A stretch of DNA of 63,328 bases from CANLDA01 sp964021645 (GCA_964021645.1 CAXIAD010000007.1:1-63328); one strand, 5' to 3'. Positions 25,581 to 34,158 are shown, counted from the stretch's first letter. Program-made: numbers and translations. Notes: generated by a model not told the origin, from the letters alone.

Positions 25581-26687
25581 TCAGAGGCTTGCGTTCAATG
25601 CAGTGATGATCGCAGTGCCCATTTCGGTTGTGGTGGCCGGTTTACCGCCATCTGCCTGCATCAGATCGGCAGTACGCACACCATCAGCAAGAACTTTTTC
25701 CACCGCGGTCTCAAGGCGAGTTGCCTCGGCACCCTGATCAAACGAATAGCGCAACGCCATCGCAAAACTTAGAACACAAGCACATGGGTTGGCTTTACCC
25801 TGACCCGTGATATCTGGAGCAGAGCCATGTACGGGCTCATACATTGCTTTGGGGCGACCGTTTTCCATAGGGGCACCAAGCGAGGCTGAAGGCAACATTC
25901 CCAGTGATCCGGTCAACATCGCCGCACAATCAGACAAGATATCACCAAACAGATTGTCGGTTAGGATCACGTCGAATTGCTTGGGTGCCCGCACGAGCTG
26001 CATCGCGCCATTGTCAGCGTACATGTGGCTTAGCTCTACGTCAGCATAATCTGCGTCATGCACAGCCTGAACAACCTCGCGCCACAGAATACCGGATTCC
26101 ATGACATTGGCTTTTTCCATTGAGCAGACTTTGTTGCCGCGCTTACGGGCAAGTTCAAACGCGGAGCGTGCGACGCGGTCAATCTCTGCTTCGGTATAAC
26201 GCTGGGTGTTGATGCCCACACGCTGGCCGTCCTCAACGAAAATACCACGGGGTTCCCCGAAATATGATCCAGAAGTAAGCTCGCGCACAATCATGATATC
26301 TAGGCCGGCGACGATGTCTTTCTTCAATGAAGAGAAATCTGCCAGCGCATCAAAACACTGCGCCGGGCGCAGGTTGGCGAAGAGGTCCATTTCTTTGCGC
26401 AGGCGCAGCAGGCCGCGCTCGGGTTTGACCGAGAAATCAAGTGTGTCGTATTTCGGCCCACCAACGGCACCCAACAGAACTGCATCAACGCTTTGCGCTT
26501 TTGCCATTGTGTCATCATGCAATGGAACCCCATGCGCGTCATAGGCAGCACCGCCGACCAGGTCTTCGCTGACGTCAAATTTCAGATCACGTTTGTCGCC
26601 GAACCATTCGATGATGCGGCGCACCTCCGCCATAACTTCGGTTCCAATCCCGTCGCCGGGAAGAATAAGGAGCGAGGGGTTGCTCAT
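25581..26687 (-). CDS. leuB: 3-isopropylmalate dehydrogenase
   Basis: An NAD-dependent enzyme of leucine synthesis that oxidises and decarboxylates 3-isopropylmalate. The 368-residue protein begins SNPSLLILPGDGIGTEVMAEVRRI. It contains KPERGLLRLRKEMDLFANLRP, the substrate site VRELTSGSYFGEPRG, and LSHMYADNGAMQLVRAPKQFDVILTDNLFGDILSDCAAMLTGSLGMLPSASLG with the metal-binding aspartates. The longer in-frame start at 26744 is non-conserved. It lies ~4.9 kb from leuD and downstream of a LysR gene on the same strand with a 60-bp gap. Confidence 0.96.
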   Translation of the reverse strand: MSNPSLLILPGDGIGTEVMAEVRRIIEWFGDKRDLKFDVSEDLVGGAAYDAHGVPLHDDTMAKAQSVDAVLLGAVGGPKYDTLDFSVKPERGLLRLRKEMDLFANLRPAQCFDALADFSSLKKDIVAGLDIMIVRELTSGSYFGEPRGIFVEDGQRVGINTQRYTEAEIDRVARSAFELARKRGNKVCSMEKANVMESGILWREVVQAVHDADYADVELSHMYADNGAMQLVRAPKQFDVILTDNLFGDILSDCAAMLTGSLGMLPSASLGAPMENGRPKAMYEPVHGSAPDITGQGKANPCACVLSFAMALRYSFDQGAEATRLETAVEKVLADGVRTADLMQADGGKPATTTEMGTAIITALNASL

Positions 26688-26747
26688 TTGAATGTCCGTC
26701 CTTGATGAATTTGATTGCGTTTGAGGTAAAGGGAAGACGGGCAAAGA

Positions 26748-27644
26748 TCAAGAAACGAGCGGCTTGAGATTGGAAAGAATCGCGTCCCAAACATGAGAAA
26801 TGCGTGGTTGATGCCGCAGGGTCTCGTGTGCGGTCAGCCAAACCGGTAGATGTGGTAGGGTGAGATCTGGTAAAACCTCCACCATATTGACGTCAGCAAG
26901 GCCAACACTACGTTGACAAAAACCGATGCCGCAGCCGGCGCGAACCAGTTGCCAATAGGTGGTTTGATTGTCGCATCGTGTCGAAAACCAATCACGGGTG
27001 GCGGGCCAGCCTTGTTCACGCATGGCACGAATGATCTGGTCGTTACGATCATACCCCACGATGTCATGCTTGATCAATTCTTCGGGTGTTTTGGGGCACC
27101 CCGCATGCGCGAGGTAGTCTCGCGAGGCAAATAAACCTAATTGGATGTTGCCAAGATGGCGTGTGATCACGTCAAGCTGCTGTGGCTGATACATGCGTAT
27201 GGCAATGTCAGCTTCTCGAAATAGCAGGTTATCAGAGGAATCCGAGGCAATCAGATCGACTTTGATTTCGGGGGTGGTGACCCTGAGTTTTGCGAGAATT
27301 CCGGGCATGATGTGATGGGCCATAAATACGCTGGTCGTGAGACGAACGTCACCCTGTAATGTTGTATGCGAACCGGCAGCAATTATTGAAAACTCGCTCA
27401 TCGCGGCGCGCATTTGTTCGGCGTATGGCACCAGCTTTTGACCAACAGCGGTCAATGTGAAGCCGCGCGCATGTCGCACGAACAACTCTGATTCCAGCTG
27501 AACTTCCAGCGCCCTTAGTTGCCGCCCCAAGGTAGGTTGCGTTGATCCAATTGAGCGCGCGGCACCCGACAGAGAGCCGCTTTCGGCGATTGCCAGAAAG
27601 GAGCGTATCAATGACCAATCAATTTGAGATAAATCGCTATCCAT
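26748..27644 (-). CDS. LysR-family transcriptional regulator
   Basis: A 298-residue LysR protein with the winged-HTH segment DWSLIRSFLAIAESGSLSGAARSIGSTQPTLGRQLRALEVQLESELFVRHARGFTLT and a substrate-binding effector domain (SSDNLLFREADIAIRMYQPQQ, LGLFASRDYLAHAGCPKTPEEL). The DWxxxRxFLAIAExGSLSGAAR start places it in the broad VtlR/GcvA-like group. It is divergent from the SDR-like gene at 27732, with a dyad TTCACA-ttt-TGTGAA between them, so it probably regulates that gene and itself. The effector is unknown. Confidence 0.88.
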   Translation of the reverse strand: MDSDLSQIDWSLIRSFLAIAESGSLSGAARSIGSTQPTLGRQLRALEVQLESELFVRHARGFTLTAVGQKLVPYAEQMRAAMSEFSIIAAGSHTTLQGDVRLTTSVFMAHHIMPGILAKLRVTTPEIKVDLIASDSSDNLLFREADIAIRMYQPQQLDVITRHLGNIQLGLFASRDYLAHAGCPKTPEELIKHDIVGYDRNDQIIRAMREQGWPATRDWFSTRCDNQTTYWQLVRAGCGIGFCQRSVGLADVNMVEVLPDLTLPHLPVWLTAHETLRHQPRISHVWDAILSNLKPLVS

Positions 27645-27664
27645 ACATTTGTGTATACTTGGCT

Positions 27665-27679
27665 TTCACATTTTGTGAA
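27665..27679. promoter_or_regulatory. Candidate LysR-type operator
   Basis: TTCACA-ttt-TGTGAA is a perfect 15-bp dyad in the 87-bp region between the divergent LysR regulator and SDR-like gene. It has the T-N11-A form expected for LysR binding sites. Confidence 0.5.
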
Positions 27680-27731
27680 TTCAAAATCGATACTGAATAG
27701 GTAAATTCTCCGGTAGCAATAGGAGAGTATG

Positions 27732-28643
27732 ATGACACAAACAGTTTTGATCCTTGGCGGCACTGGGCGATTTGGGCGCCACACAACGCAGGCATTCACC
27801 AAGGCCGGGTGGTGCGTCCGGCAATTTGATCGGCACCGCGACAATTTACATGTCGCCGCATCAAGTGCCGATGTCATCGTTTCAGCGTGGAACCCGCCCT
27901 ACCCAGAGTGGGAAAAGATGACAATGGCTCTCCACCGCGATGTGATTGACGTCGCCGAGAAAACGGGGGCAACCGTCATATTGCCGGGTAATGTGTATGT
28001 TTACGGGCCCAATTCTGGCTCTCTTTTGGCTGAGGGAACGCAACATCATGCGGACAATCCCCTTGGGCGTATCAGAATTGAGATGGAGCGCGCCTATCGC
28101 GATAGTAACGTGCGCACAATCATTCTGCGGGCGGGTGATTTCATTGATACCCAAGCGTCAGGAAATTGGTTTGATAAGGTGATGATTAAATCACTTAGCA
28201 AGGGCAAGTTGACTTATCCTGGGGCCATAGATGCGCCGCACGCATGGGCTTATTTGCCTGACGTTGCACGTGCCGCCGTGTCACTCGCGGAATGCCGGCA
28301 CGAGTTACAGCGTTTTGAGGACGTCCCCTATGCGGGTTTCACCCTGACCGGAAATGAGTTGGCGCATGTTTTGGCGCAAGTGTTAGGTCGCGATGTGGTT
28401 GCGCAACGTATGAATTGGCTGCCGCTTCAATTGCTCACACCCTTTTGGGATATGGCGCGATGTTTGGTGGAGATGCGATACCTGTGGACGATGCCACATC
28501 AACTTGATGGATCGAAATTTGCGCAGCTTGTGCCAGATTTCAAGTCGACCCCGGTTGCCACAGCCCTTCAAAATGCCACGCAAGAGTATCAATCGACCAA
28601 TTCGCCCGATTACATTTTGAGGTCGACCCAAACAAGCCGGTGA
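27732..28643 (+). CDS. NAD(P)-binding epimerase/dehydratase-like protein (extended SDR)
   Basis: A 303-residue Rossmann-fold protein. The nucleotide-binding loop is LILGGTGRFGRHTTQAF, followed by ADVIVSAWNPPYPEWEKM and GATVILPGNVYVYG. The usual YxxxK is not clear (NPLGRIRIEMERAYRD lies at the expected place), so catalysis is uncertain; it resembles atypical SDRs acting as reductases or NADP sensors. AGGAGAG precedes the start (two ATGs, 27729 and 27732). Its 3' end overlaps the convergent phosphatase-like gene by 34 bp. The divergent LysR is the likely regulator. Confidence 0.82.
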   Translation: MTQTVLILGGTGRFGRHTTQAFTKAGWCVRQFDRHRDNLHVAASSADVIVSAWNPPYPEWEKMTMALHRDVIDVAEKTGATVILPGNVYVYGPNSGSLLAEGTQHHADNPLGRIRIEMERAYRDSNVRTIILRAGDFIDTQASGNWFDKVMIKSLSKGKLTYPGAIDAPHAWAYLPDVARAAVSLAECRHELQRFEDVPYAGFTLTGNELAHVLAQVLGRDVVAQRMNWLPLQLLTPFWDMARCLVEMRYLWTMPHQLDGSKFAQLVPDFKSTPVATALQNATQEYQSTNSPDYILRSTQTSR

Positions 28644-29731
28644 CGGCTGGCGTTTATACCTTTGTATGACAACAGGTCAGCGTCGGGCATACTGGCTTCC
28701 GGCCAAAATGTGCCCGCCCCAAGGATTTCTAAATCTATGGAGGGCAACACGTAGTCGACCCGTAAATTACCGGGTTTTGGCGCAGGCCATTCTACTGTGT
28801 CGAGTTGGGGGTCACCTATTTGATCATCGATAGGCTGGGTTGTGTGTCGAGGCGCGGGGTCGAAAATTAGGGGGTGGTTTAGCAGGCCACGGATTGCAAC
28901 CTTGCGCCCCTCTCCATCATCGGGGTCAAGGTTCGCGTCCCCCAAAATCACAAACCTATTCTTAGGGGGGGGCGCGTAAGATGTGCCAAGCTCGTTATCC
29001 AAATAGCGCACCCAAAATAGGGTTTCATCCGCATTGCGAATGCCATTTCGATCCTCTGGCCCGTCAAAAACAGGTGGACCTGCGTGATAGGCCAATAACG
29101 ACAGCGATTTCTCGGGCGATATTTGGATCGGCACAATCCAATGCGCCACTGATGAAAGCCGCTGTGCGTTCATAGCCGCTGTTGAAGGGAACAATTTCTC
29201 ACGGGTTGAGTTCAAGGTCGAATGTGGCAAATCCTTCCATAAAAATGAACTGAAGTCGGTGATGTAGTCGGTGTCTATGGGAAAACGCGAAAGCACAGCC
29301 ATGCCACCCTGGCCGTTGTAGCGGCCATAGCCCTGTGCATCCGCGGGCCCACCTAATTTGCCGTCACCGTTCAGATCATATGGCGTCTGCCTGCCACTGT
29401 TTGGCCGTGCGGCAAATAAGTGGGAATAATGCAGCCCGGCTTCGGAAATTTTGTCGCGCAGCAGGCGGATCGCGTGGGATTCAAAGTCGTAGTCAATGCC
29501 CTGCAACAACAAGATGTCAGGTGAGTTTGCGACAATAACCTGAATGACAGCAACGCTTTGAGGGTCGTCCCGTAGAATGTCACGCAACATTAGACCGGGC
29601 GCTTTGCGCGACAATTCTGTGTTGTAGGTGGCTATCCGCAGAGTGTCTGCTGAGGCGTTTTCTGCTGAGTAAATGCAGATCAGACCACATAGCAAAATTG
29701 CGAGGCTTTGACATCGCCACAAGCTGTGCAA
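28610..29731 (-). CDS. Endonuclease/exonuclease/phosphatase-family secreted protein
   Basis: A ~373-residue protein of the EEP (DNase I-like) superfamily. Motifs include LRIATYNTELS (metal-site Asn), DILLLQGIDYDF (where Glu is usual, Gln-Gly is found), GQGGMAVLSRFPI, LLAYHAGPP, RFVILGDANLDPDDGEG and the terminal NASRHRLVWVDLKM, with Arg-His where family members have Asp-His. The region before the domain (LAILLCGLICIYSAENASA) looks like a signal peptide. The start is uncertain: the open frame extends to 29878, but it would then overlap the preceding gene by 136 bp, so TTG 29731 is proposed. The changed Glu and Asp positions make the activity uncertain. Confidence 0.75.
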   Translation of the reverse strand: MHSLWRCQSLAILLCGLICIYSAENASADTLRIATYNTELSRKAPGLMLRDILRDDPQSVAVIQVIVANSPDILLLQGIDYDFESHAIRLLRDKISEAGLHYSHLFAARPNSGRQTPYDLNGDGKLGGPADAQGYGRYNGQGGMAVLSRFPIDTDYITDFSSFLWKDLPHSTLNSTREKLFPSTAAMNAQRLSSVAHWIVPIQISPEKSLSLLAYHAGPPVFDGPEDRNGIRNADETLFWVRYLDNELGTSYAPPPKNRFVILGDANLDPDDGEGRKVAIRGLLNHPLIFDPAPRHTTQPIDDQIGDPQLDTVEWPAPKPGNLRVDYVLPSIDLEILGAGTFWPEASMPDADLLSYKGINASRHRLVWVDLKM

Positions 29732-29742
29732 CGCAGAGCTTA

Positions 29743-30576
29743 CTAGATTGTCTGCATGTTTTCTGCGGCGGCATAGGCGCGCTTGCGGTTCTCGCCGATC
29801 AATTCGGCGACACGCCCCATTGCCATACCACGCATGATCATACTTGCCGGGATAAAGGCCCATCCACTCATTGTCCAAATTAAGGTCTGGGGATCATCCA
29901 AATAAATCGGGTCAACCAAATCCGACATTGTTTTGATGATCGCCGGGATCAAAAATGGCATTAAAAACCCTAACGCAATGTTAAGACGGCCATCGCGTTG
30001 CAATCGGGGCAACACGTCACCGCCGGCGGTTGGGTCAAAAAGGGGCAGGTTAATCCATACATTGAACGCACCATTTCGTGCCGGCCAGTCAAATACGCGA
30101 ACGACAATGTAAAAGACGATAAGGGTCGCCAAGGATATCATATACGACAATCCCGACGCTGTGCGCACTGCATTCGTTAGATCAACCGATGCATTGTCAG
30201 GCAGCATAATCACCATCAGGCGTACCGGCGAATACGGAAAATCTATCAAGTCACCAACCAGTATCCCAAGGCTGCCCAGGAACTCAGTTAGCACTGTTGG
30301 TTCTTGCCATCCCCGCGCGATGACTGACAGGCTGAAAACCGTCAGAAATATTGCTAAAAACCGCAGGCGATTAAAGGGGGGGGCATATCTGAATTCTATG
30401 ATGCTGGGGTAGGTGGCGTAGTATTCGATGAAAATCAAAATTCCGGCAAACAGGGCGAACAAGATCACGATTTGTGTGGAATCCGCACTGACGCTTGGCA
30501 GCACAAGTGCCGGTGTCGCAACTAGTGTTGCAACTAATAAAGCGCGCGTTAACGCCTTGATGAGTTTTCCAATCAC
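29743..30576 (-). CDS. Conserved multi-pass membrane protein, unknown function
   Basis: A 277-residue protein with a signal-like first helix (LIKALTRALLVATLVATPALVLP) and further hydrophobic segments near residues 35-53, 70-88, 140-160, 200-217 and 230-250. It includes IEYYATYPSIIEFRYAPPFNRLRF, a strikingly aromatic conserved-looking loop. I do not recognise a domain. It precedes the EEP gene by a few bases and is probably cotranscribed. I have seen similar neighbours between leuD and leuB in Rhodobacteraceae, so it may be a lineage marker. Confidence 0.7.
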   Translation of the reverse strand: MIGKLIKALTRALLVATLVATPALVLPSVSADSTQIVILFALFAGILIFIEYYATYPSIIEFRYAPPFNRLRFLAIFLTVFSLSVIARGWQEPTVLTEFLGSLGILVGDLIDFPYSPVRLMVIMLPDNASVDLTNAVRTASGLSYMISLATLIVFYIVVRVFDWPARNGAFNVWINLPLFDPTAGGDVLPRLQRDGRLNIALGFLMPFLIPAIIKTMSDLVDPIYLDDPQTLIWTMSGWAFIPASMIMRGMAMGRVAELIGENRKRAYAAAENMQTI

Positions 30577-30938
30577 TGCTCGTTCCCTTCAAACTGGATG
30601 CCGCGATACATGTCGCAATCTTTTTCCAACTTGATCCCACACATTGGTGGGCTGCCTCATTCTTGCCACAATGGTGCGTGGAATTCCGCCGATGCTCAAG
30701 TGTTAGTTTGTCTGGCAGCCCAAATCGCTCGGAAACGGGGGGATGTGGTGCGTGAATGCACCAAATTGCGGTGAAAAGTCGTGCAAATCTAAGGCGATAC
30801 CAGATGTTGTGTCGGATTTGTGCAAGATCACTATTCGGGTTTTTTGCGCGCCAATGCCAGTTTCGGCAGGTGCCGAATGCGAAAACGCACACCCAAAAGC
30901 ATGGGTGTGCGTCAAAATGTGGTCAGAATGTGGCCCGC
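30577..30938. other. Gene-free interval downstream of leuD
   Basis: I find no supportable gene in these 362 bases. The only clear structure is the leuD terminator hairpin at 30885-30912. The remaining ~300 bp must hold the promoter of the membrane-protein gene at 30576; no strong consensus stands out. Confidence 0.6.
30881..30912 (-). terminator. leuD terminator
   Basis: Perfect 10-bp arms ACGCACACCC and GGGTGTGCGT surround an 8-nt loop and are followed on the minus strand by TTTTC. It lies 27 bp beyond the leuD stop codon. Confidence 0.8.
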
Positions 30939-31544
30939 TTAGACCCAGGGGTGCTGGCCAGACATTTTGTTTTCATAGACGTCGATTGCGTCGACTTTTT
31001 CCATTGTCAGACCAATGTCATCAAGGCCATTCATCAAGCAATGCTTTTTGAAACTGTCGACTTCAAATCCAATGACTTCTCCATCGGAAGTGGTGATTGT
31101 CTGTGCCTCAAGATCAATCGACATCCGGGCGTTCTGGCCTTTTTCAGCGTCCTTCATCAACAAATCGACCTGCTCTTTGGGCAGGACAATTGGAAGGATG
31201 CCGTTTTTAAAGCAGTTGCTGAAGAAAATGTCGGCAAAGCTGGTGGAGATCACGCATTTGATGCCGAAATCTTTGATCGCCCATGGCGCGTGTTCGCGCG
31301 ATGAACCGCACCCAAAGTTATCGCCCGCAACAAGGATTTCGGTGTCGCGGTACTGGGGTTTATTCAGCACAAAATCGGCGGCATCTGAGCCGTCGTCATT
31401 ATAACGCATTTCGTCAAACAGATTCACGCCAAGGCCAGAGCGCTTGATGGTCTTCAAAAAGACCTTGGGGATGATCATGTCGGTGTCGATGTTGATCAAA
31501 GGCATCGGTGCAGCGATGCCCGTCAAATTTTCAAACTTGTCCAT
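30939..31544 (-). CDS. leuD: 3-isopropylmalate dehydratase small subunit
   Basis: The swivelling subunit of isopropylmalate isomerase, partner of LeuC. The 201-residue protein shows FENLTGIAAPMPLINIDTDMIIPKVFLKTIKRSGLG, the loop region ILVAGDNFGCGSSREHAPWAIKDFGIKCVISTSFADIFFSNCFKNGILP, and a normal C terminus. ATG 31544 is preceded by AGGAGTTTG. It lies downstream of leuC, separated by a glycosyltransferase-like gene, an unusual insertion between two subunits of one enzyme. Confidence 0.96.
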   Translation of the reverse strand: MDKFENLTGIAAPMPLINIDTDMIIPKVFLKTIKRSGLGVNLFDEMRYNDDGSDAADFVLNKPQYRDTEILVAGDNFGCGSSREHAPWAIKDFGIKCVISTSFADIFFSNCFKNGILPIVLPKEQVDLLMKDAEKGQNARMSIDLEAQTITTSDGEVIGFEVDSFKKHCLMNGLDDIGLTMEKVDAIDVYENKMSGQHPWV

Positions 31545-31622
31545 TTCCAAACTCCTGATTTGGATATTGTACGTTGGTACGCACAAAGGTGCGCAAATTG
31601 GTATGTGTTTTATTGCAGAGTA

Positions 31623-32498
31623 TCATTCGGCCAGTGCCCCGATTGTACGAGGCACCGACCGCGCTCTGAGCGTGTAGCGCGAAAAATCAAAGCCAATTTT
31701 CTCGGCGAAATTGGCCATGAAACTGCCCGCCATCGGAGCAAAGCGTTTATGTGGTCGCCTGATGTTAGACGAAAACAGATGCAGCCCAATCGTGCGTTTG
31801 GTGATCCAGCCATCCAATCCACCGCGTGGATTGAAAAACACATCTGTCAATGACAGCGGCACCGGATTTAGCACTTCATAGGGCAGGGCGTGATGATCCT
31901 CGCCATGTTTGATCAGCATGTGGGTCATGGCCCTAGGGCCAAGCAGGGGGGTGACGATTGTGCTTGCTGACAACAGACGCTCCCCTTCTGGTAGTTTTCT
32001 AACCCGCTCCTGTATCCGCTCGGGCAACCACTCGGGCACATGAGACGGATCAGCGAAACACTGGATCAATTCGTTTAACGCCTGCGACGATTTCGGAAGC
32101 GCCAAAACACCATTGTTAATGCTGGCACCCGGATGCTCATATCCTACGAGATACCCGTCCTGTGTTGAAAACGGGCGGTAGCAAAGAACATCCAAATCTG
32201 ACCAAATCAGGCCAGTATCGCGTATCATTGTCAGGCGAAAAATATCGGCGAAAACCTGTGGGCGCGCATCGGCAAGAAAGCTGTCAGAATAGTCAAAAAC
32301 CTCTCGTGCGGGCACGAGATTGATCCCTTCTATTCCTGCCGTGTCCAACGCATGCGTGTGGAATAGGGTCACGTCGTGGCCCTGATACACAAACGAACGT
32401 ATAGACATGGCTGCCAGCCAGCTAAGGGTCTCACCAACCCAAAGCATGCCGATTCCAGACAAATCCGAATGATCGGTATTTGCAGTGCCCAGTGCCAC
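31623..32498 (-). CDS. Putative glycosyltransferase (DXD sugar-transferase type) inside the leuCD operon
   Basis: A 291-residue cytosolic protein. Near the middle, FADIFRLTMIRDTGLIWSDLDVLCYRPF carries the DxD motif in the setting typical of the 'Gly_transf_sug' family (GT32-like), where an FADxxR-x6-G-x-YxDxD pattern binds nucleotide sugar and metal. The N-terminal MLWVGETLSWLAAMSIRSFVYQGHDVTLF and later GASINNGVLALPKSSQ and FNPRGG match that family. The GTG start (32498) overlaps the leuC stop by one base (TAGTG), so it is translated from the leu message. A role in surface glycan is expected from the family; why it travels with leuCD is unknown. Confidence 0.78.
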   Translation of the reverse strand: MALGTANTDHSDLSGIGMLWVGETLSWLAAMSIRSFVYQGHDVTLFHTHALDTAGIEGINLVPAREVFDYSDSFLADARPQVFADIFRLTMIRDTGLIWSDLDVLCYRPFSTQDGYLVGYEHPGASINNGVLALPKSSQALNELIQCFADPSHVPEWLPERIQERVRKLPEGERLLSASTIVTPLLGPRAMTHMLIKHGEDHHALPYEVLNPVPLSLTDVFFNPRGGLDGWITKRTIGLHLFSSNIRRPHKRFAPMAGSFMANFAEKIGFDFSRYTLRARSVPRTIGALAE

Positions 32499-33901
32499 TA
32501 TATGAACTCTCGAACGTCCGTTAGATGCCCGGTGATTGCAGCAATAGCAGCCATCGCTGGGGATACGAGGTGCGTGCGCCCCCCTCGGCCCTGACGACCC
32601 TCAAAGTTACGGTTGCTTGTCGCAGCACAGCGTTCACCCGGTGCTAGTTGATCCGGGTTCATCGCCAGACACATCGAACACCCTGCAAGACGCCATTCAA
32701 ATCCGGCCTCTTGGAAGATCTCTGCTAGGCCTTCTTCTTCGGCTTGGGCACGAACCAAACCAGAGCCGGGCACGATCATCGCCCGCATACCGTCTTTGAT
32801 CTTTTTGCCTTTGACCACTTCGGCAACGGCGCGCAAATCTTCGATGCGACCATTGGTGCATGATCCGATGAACACGGTGTCGATTTTGATGTCTGTCAGC
32901 TTCATACCGGATTCTAAACCCATGTATTCAAGCGCGCGTTTAGCTGCTTCAACTTTACCGCCCTCAAAATCTTCTGGGAACGGAACAGTTGCTGTGATTG
33001 GCAAAACATCTTCGGGCGATGTGCCCCAAGTGACAACAGGCTGAATGTCTTCGCCGCGCAATGTCACAACCTTGTCAAATTGCGCATCTGCATCGGTAAA
33101 CAGCGTCTGCCAATAGGTGACAGCTTGCTCCCACTCGTCGCCTTTGGGGGCGTGCGGGCGGCCTTTGCAATACTCAAACGTGGTTTCGTCGGGGGCGATT
33201 AGACCCGCACGTGCACCACCCTCGATCGCCATGTTACAGACGGTCATACGACCTTCCATTGACAGCGATTGAATGGCTTCGCCACAATACTCAATGACAT
33301 AGCCGGTGCCACCTGCGGTGCCAGTTTCCCCGATAACCGCAAGGGTGATATCCTTGGCTGTAACACCAGGGTTCAGCTTGCCGGTGATCTCAACCTTCAT
33401 GTTTTTGGATTTTTTCTGGATCAGCGTTTGCGTCGCCAGAACATGTTCCACCTCAGATGTGCCGATGCCGTGCGCCAAGGCACCAAACGCACCGTGGGTT
33501 GCCGTGTGGCTATCACCGCAAACGACGGTCATGCCCGGCAAAGTCCAGCCTTGTTCAGGGCCAACAATATGAACAATTCCCTGCCGAACATCTGACACCG
33601 GATAATAATGAATGCCAAAATCTTTGGCATTCTTATCCAAGGCGTCAACCTGAATGCGGGATTCTTCGTTTTCAATACCCTTGGCACGATCAAGCGTGGT
33701 TGGGACATTGTGATCTGGAACAGCGATGGTTTTGTCCGGCGCACGGACAGAACGCCCAGCCATACGCAGGCCTTCGAACGCCTGTGGGCTGGTCACTTCG
33801 TGAACAAGATGCCGGTCGATATACAACAAGCATGTGCCGTCATCTGACTCGTGTGCTACATGAGCATCCCAGATTTTATCGTAGATAGTTTTGGGGGACA
33901 T
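32498..33901 (-). CDS. leuC: 3-isopropylmalate dehydratase large subunit
   Basis: The aconitase-family [4Fe-4S] subunit that isomerises 2- to 3-isopropylmalate. The 467 residues include MSPKTIYDKIWDAHVAHE, CGDSHTATHGAFGALAHGIGTSEVEHVLATQTL, VFIGSCTNGRIEDLRAVAEVVKGKK, and AGCSMCLAMNPDQLAPGERCAATSNRNFEGRQGRGGRTHLVSPAMAAIAAI, with the three cluster cysteines. GGAGAGGACCC precedes ATG 33901. Upstream lies a candidate attenuator (33948-34058). Confidence 0.97.
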   Translation of the reverse strand: MSPKTIYDKIWDAHVAHESDDGTCLLYIDRHLVHEVTSPQAFEGLRMAGRSVRAPDKTIAVPDHNVPTTLDRAKGIENEESRIQVDALDKNAKDFGIHYYPVSDVRQGIVHIVGPEQGWTLPGMTVVCGDSHTATHGAFGALAHGIGTSEVEHVLATQTLIQKKSKNMKVEITGKLNPGVTAKDITLAVIGETGTAGGTGYVIEYCGEAIQSLSMEGRMTVCNMAIEGGARAGLIAPDETTFEYCKGRPHAPKGDEWEQAVTYWQTLFTDADAQFDKVVTLRGEDIQPVVTWGTSPEDVLPITATVPFPEDFEGGKVEAAKRALEYMGLESGMKLTDIKIDTVFIGSCTNGRIEDLRAVAEVVKGKKIKDGMRAMIVPGSGLVRAQAEEEGLAEIFQEAGFEWRLAGCSMCLAMNPDQLAPGERCAATSNRNFEGRQGRGGRTHLVSPAMAAIAAITGHLTDVREFI

Positions 33902-33941
33902 GGGTCCTCTCCGATTTGTTTTGGATTGGGAATTTGGCTGC

Positions 33942-33966
33942 AAAACGGGCGCAGGTATACTGCGCC
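33942..33966 (-). terminator. Terminator-like hairpin in the leuC leader (candidate attenuator)
   Basis: On the minus strand GGCGCAG-tatac-CTGCGCC is followed by CGTTTTG, 41 bp before the leuC ATG. It is preceded by the 14-bp palindrome AGCCCTATAGGGCT (33968-33981), which overlaps the stop codon of a short leader ORF and could compete with it. Confidence 0.55.
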
Positions 33967-33971
33967 AAGCC

Positions 33972-34058
33972 CTATAGGGCTGCGTTAACGGACTTCGATT
34001 GACCAAAGAATCGCCAAGGCAAAAAGGCGCGGTCATCAATGTCAAAGATGCGTTTCAT
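33972..34058 (-). CDS. Possible 28-residue leader peptide upstream of leuC
   Basis: The short open frame starts at ATG 34058 and stops at TAG immediately before the terminator-like hairpin. It has a -35-like TTGCGA (34089-34094) and a -10-like TATCTG/TATATC (34066-34073) positioned so that transcription would begin almost at the ATG, so the message would be leaderless; no ribosome binding site is present. The peptide is aromatic (Phe at residues 5, 12, 17 and 18; Trp 15) and has only two Leu codons, one of them CTA as the last codon. A role as attenuation leader is inference. Confidence 0.35.
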   Translation of the reverse strand: MKRIFDIDDRAFLPWRFFGQSKSVNAAL

Positions 34059-34065
34059 GTTTGTC

Positions 34066-34094
34066 CAGATATAGAGAGTCGGCAGGTGTCGCAA
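34066..34094 (-). promoter_or_regulatory. Candidate leuC promoter
   Basis: TTGCGA (34089-34094) and TATCTG (34066-34071) are separated by 17 bp on the minus strand. The predicted start is 34058-34060, at the leader ORF ATG. Confidence 0.4.
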
Positions 34095-34158
34095 GGGAAA
34101 TGGCTTGTTTTAGGGGCATGGCGCGTGTCACCTTTGAATAGAACATAGAAAGTCACGC

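Noticed and set aside
30371..30892. 173-codon open frame on the minus strand
   Set aside because: Overlaps the membrane-protein gene in another frame, has Cys/His/Trp-rich shadow composition and no ribosome binding site.
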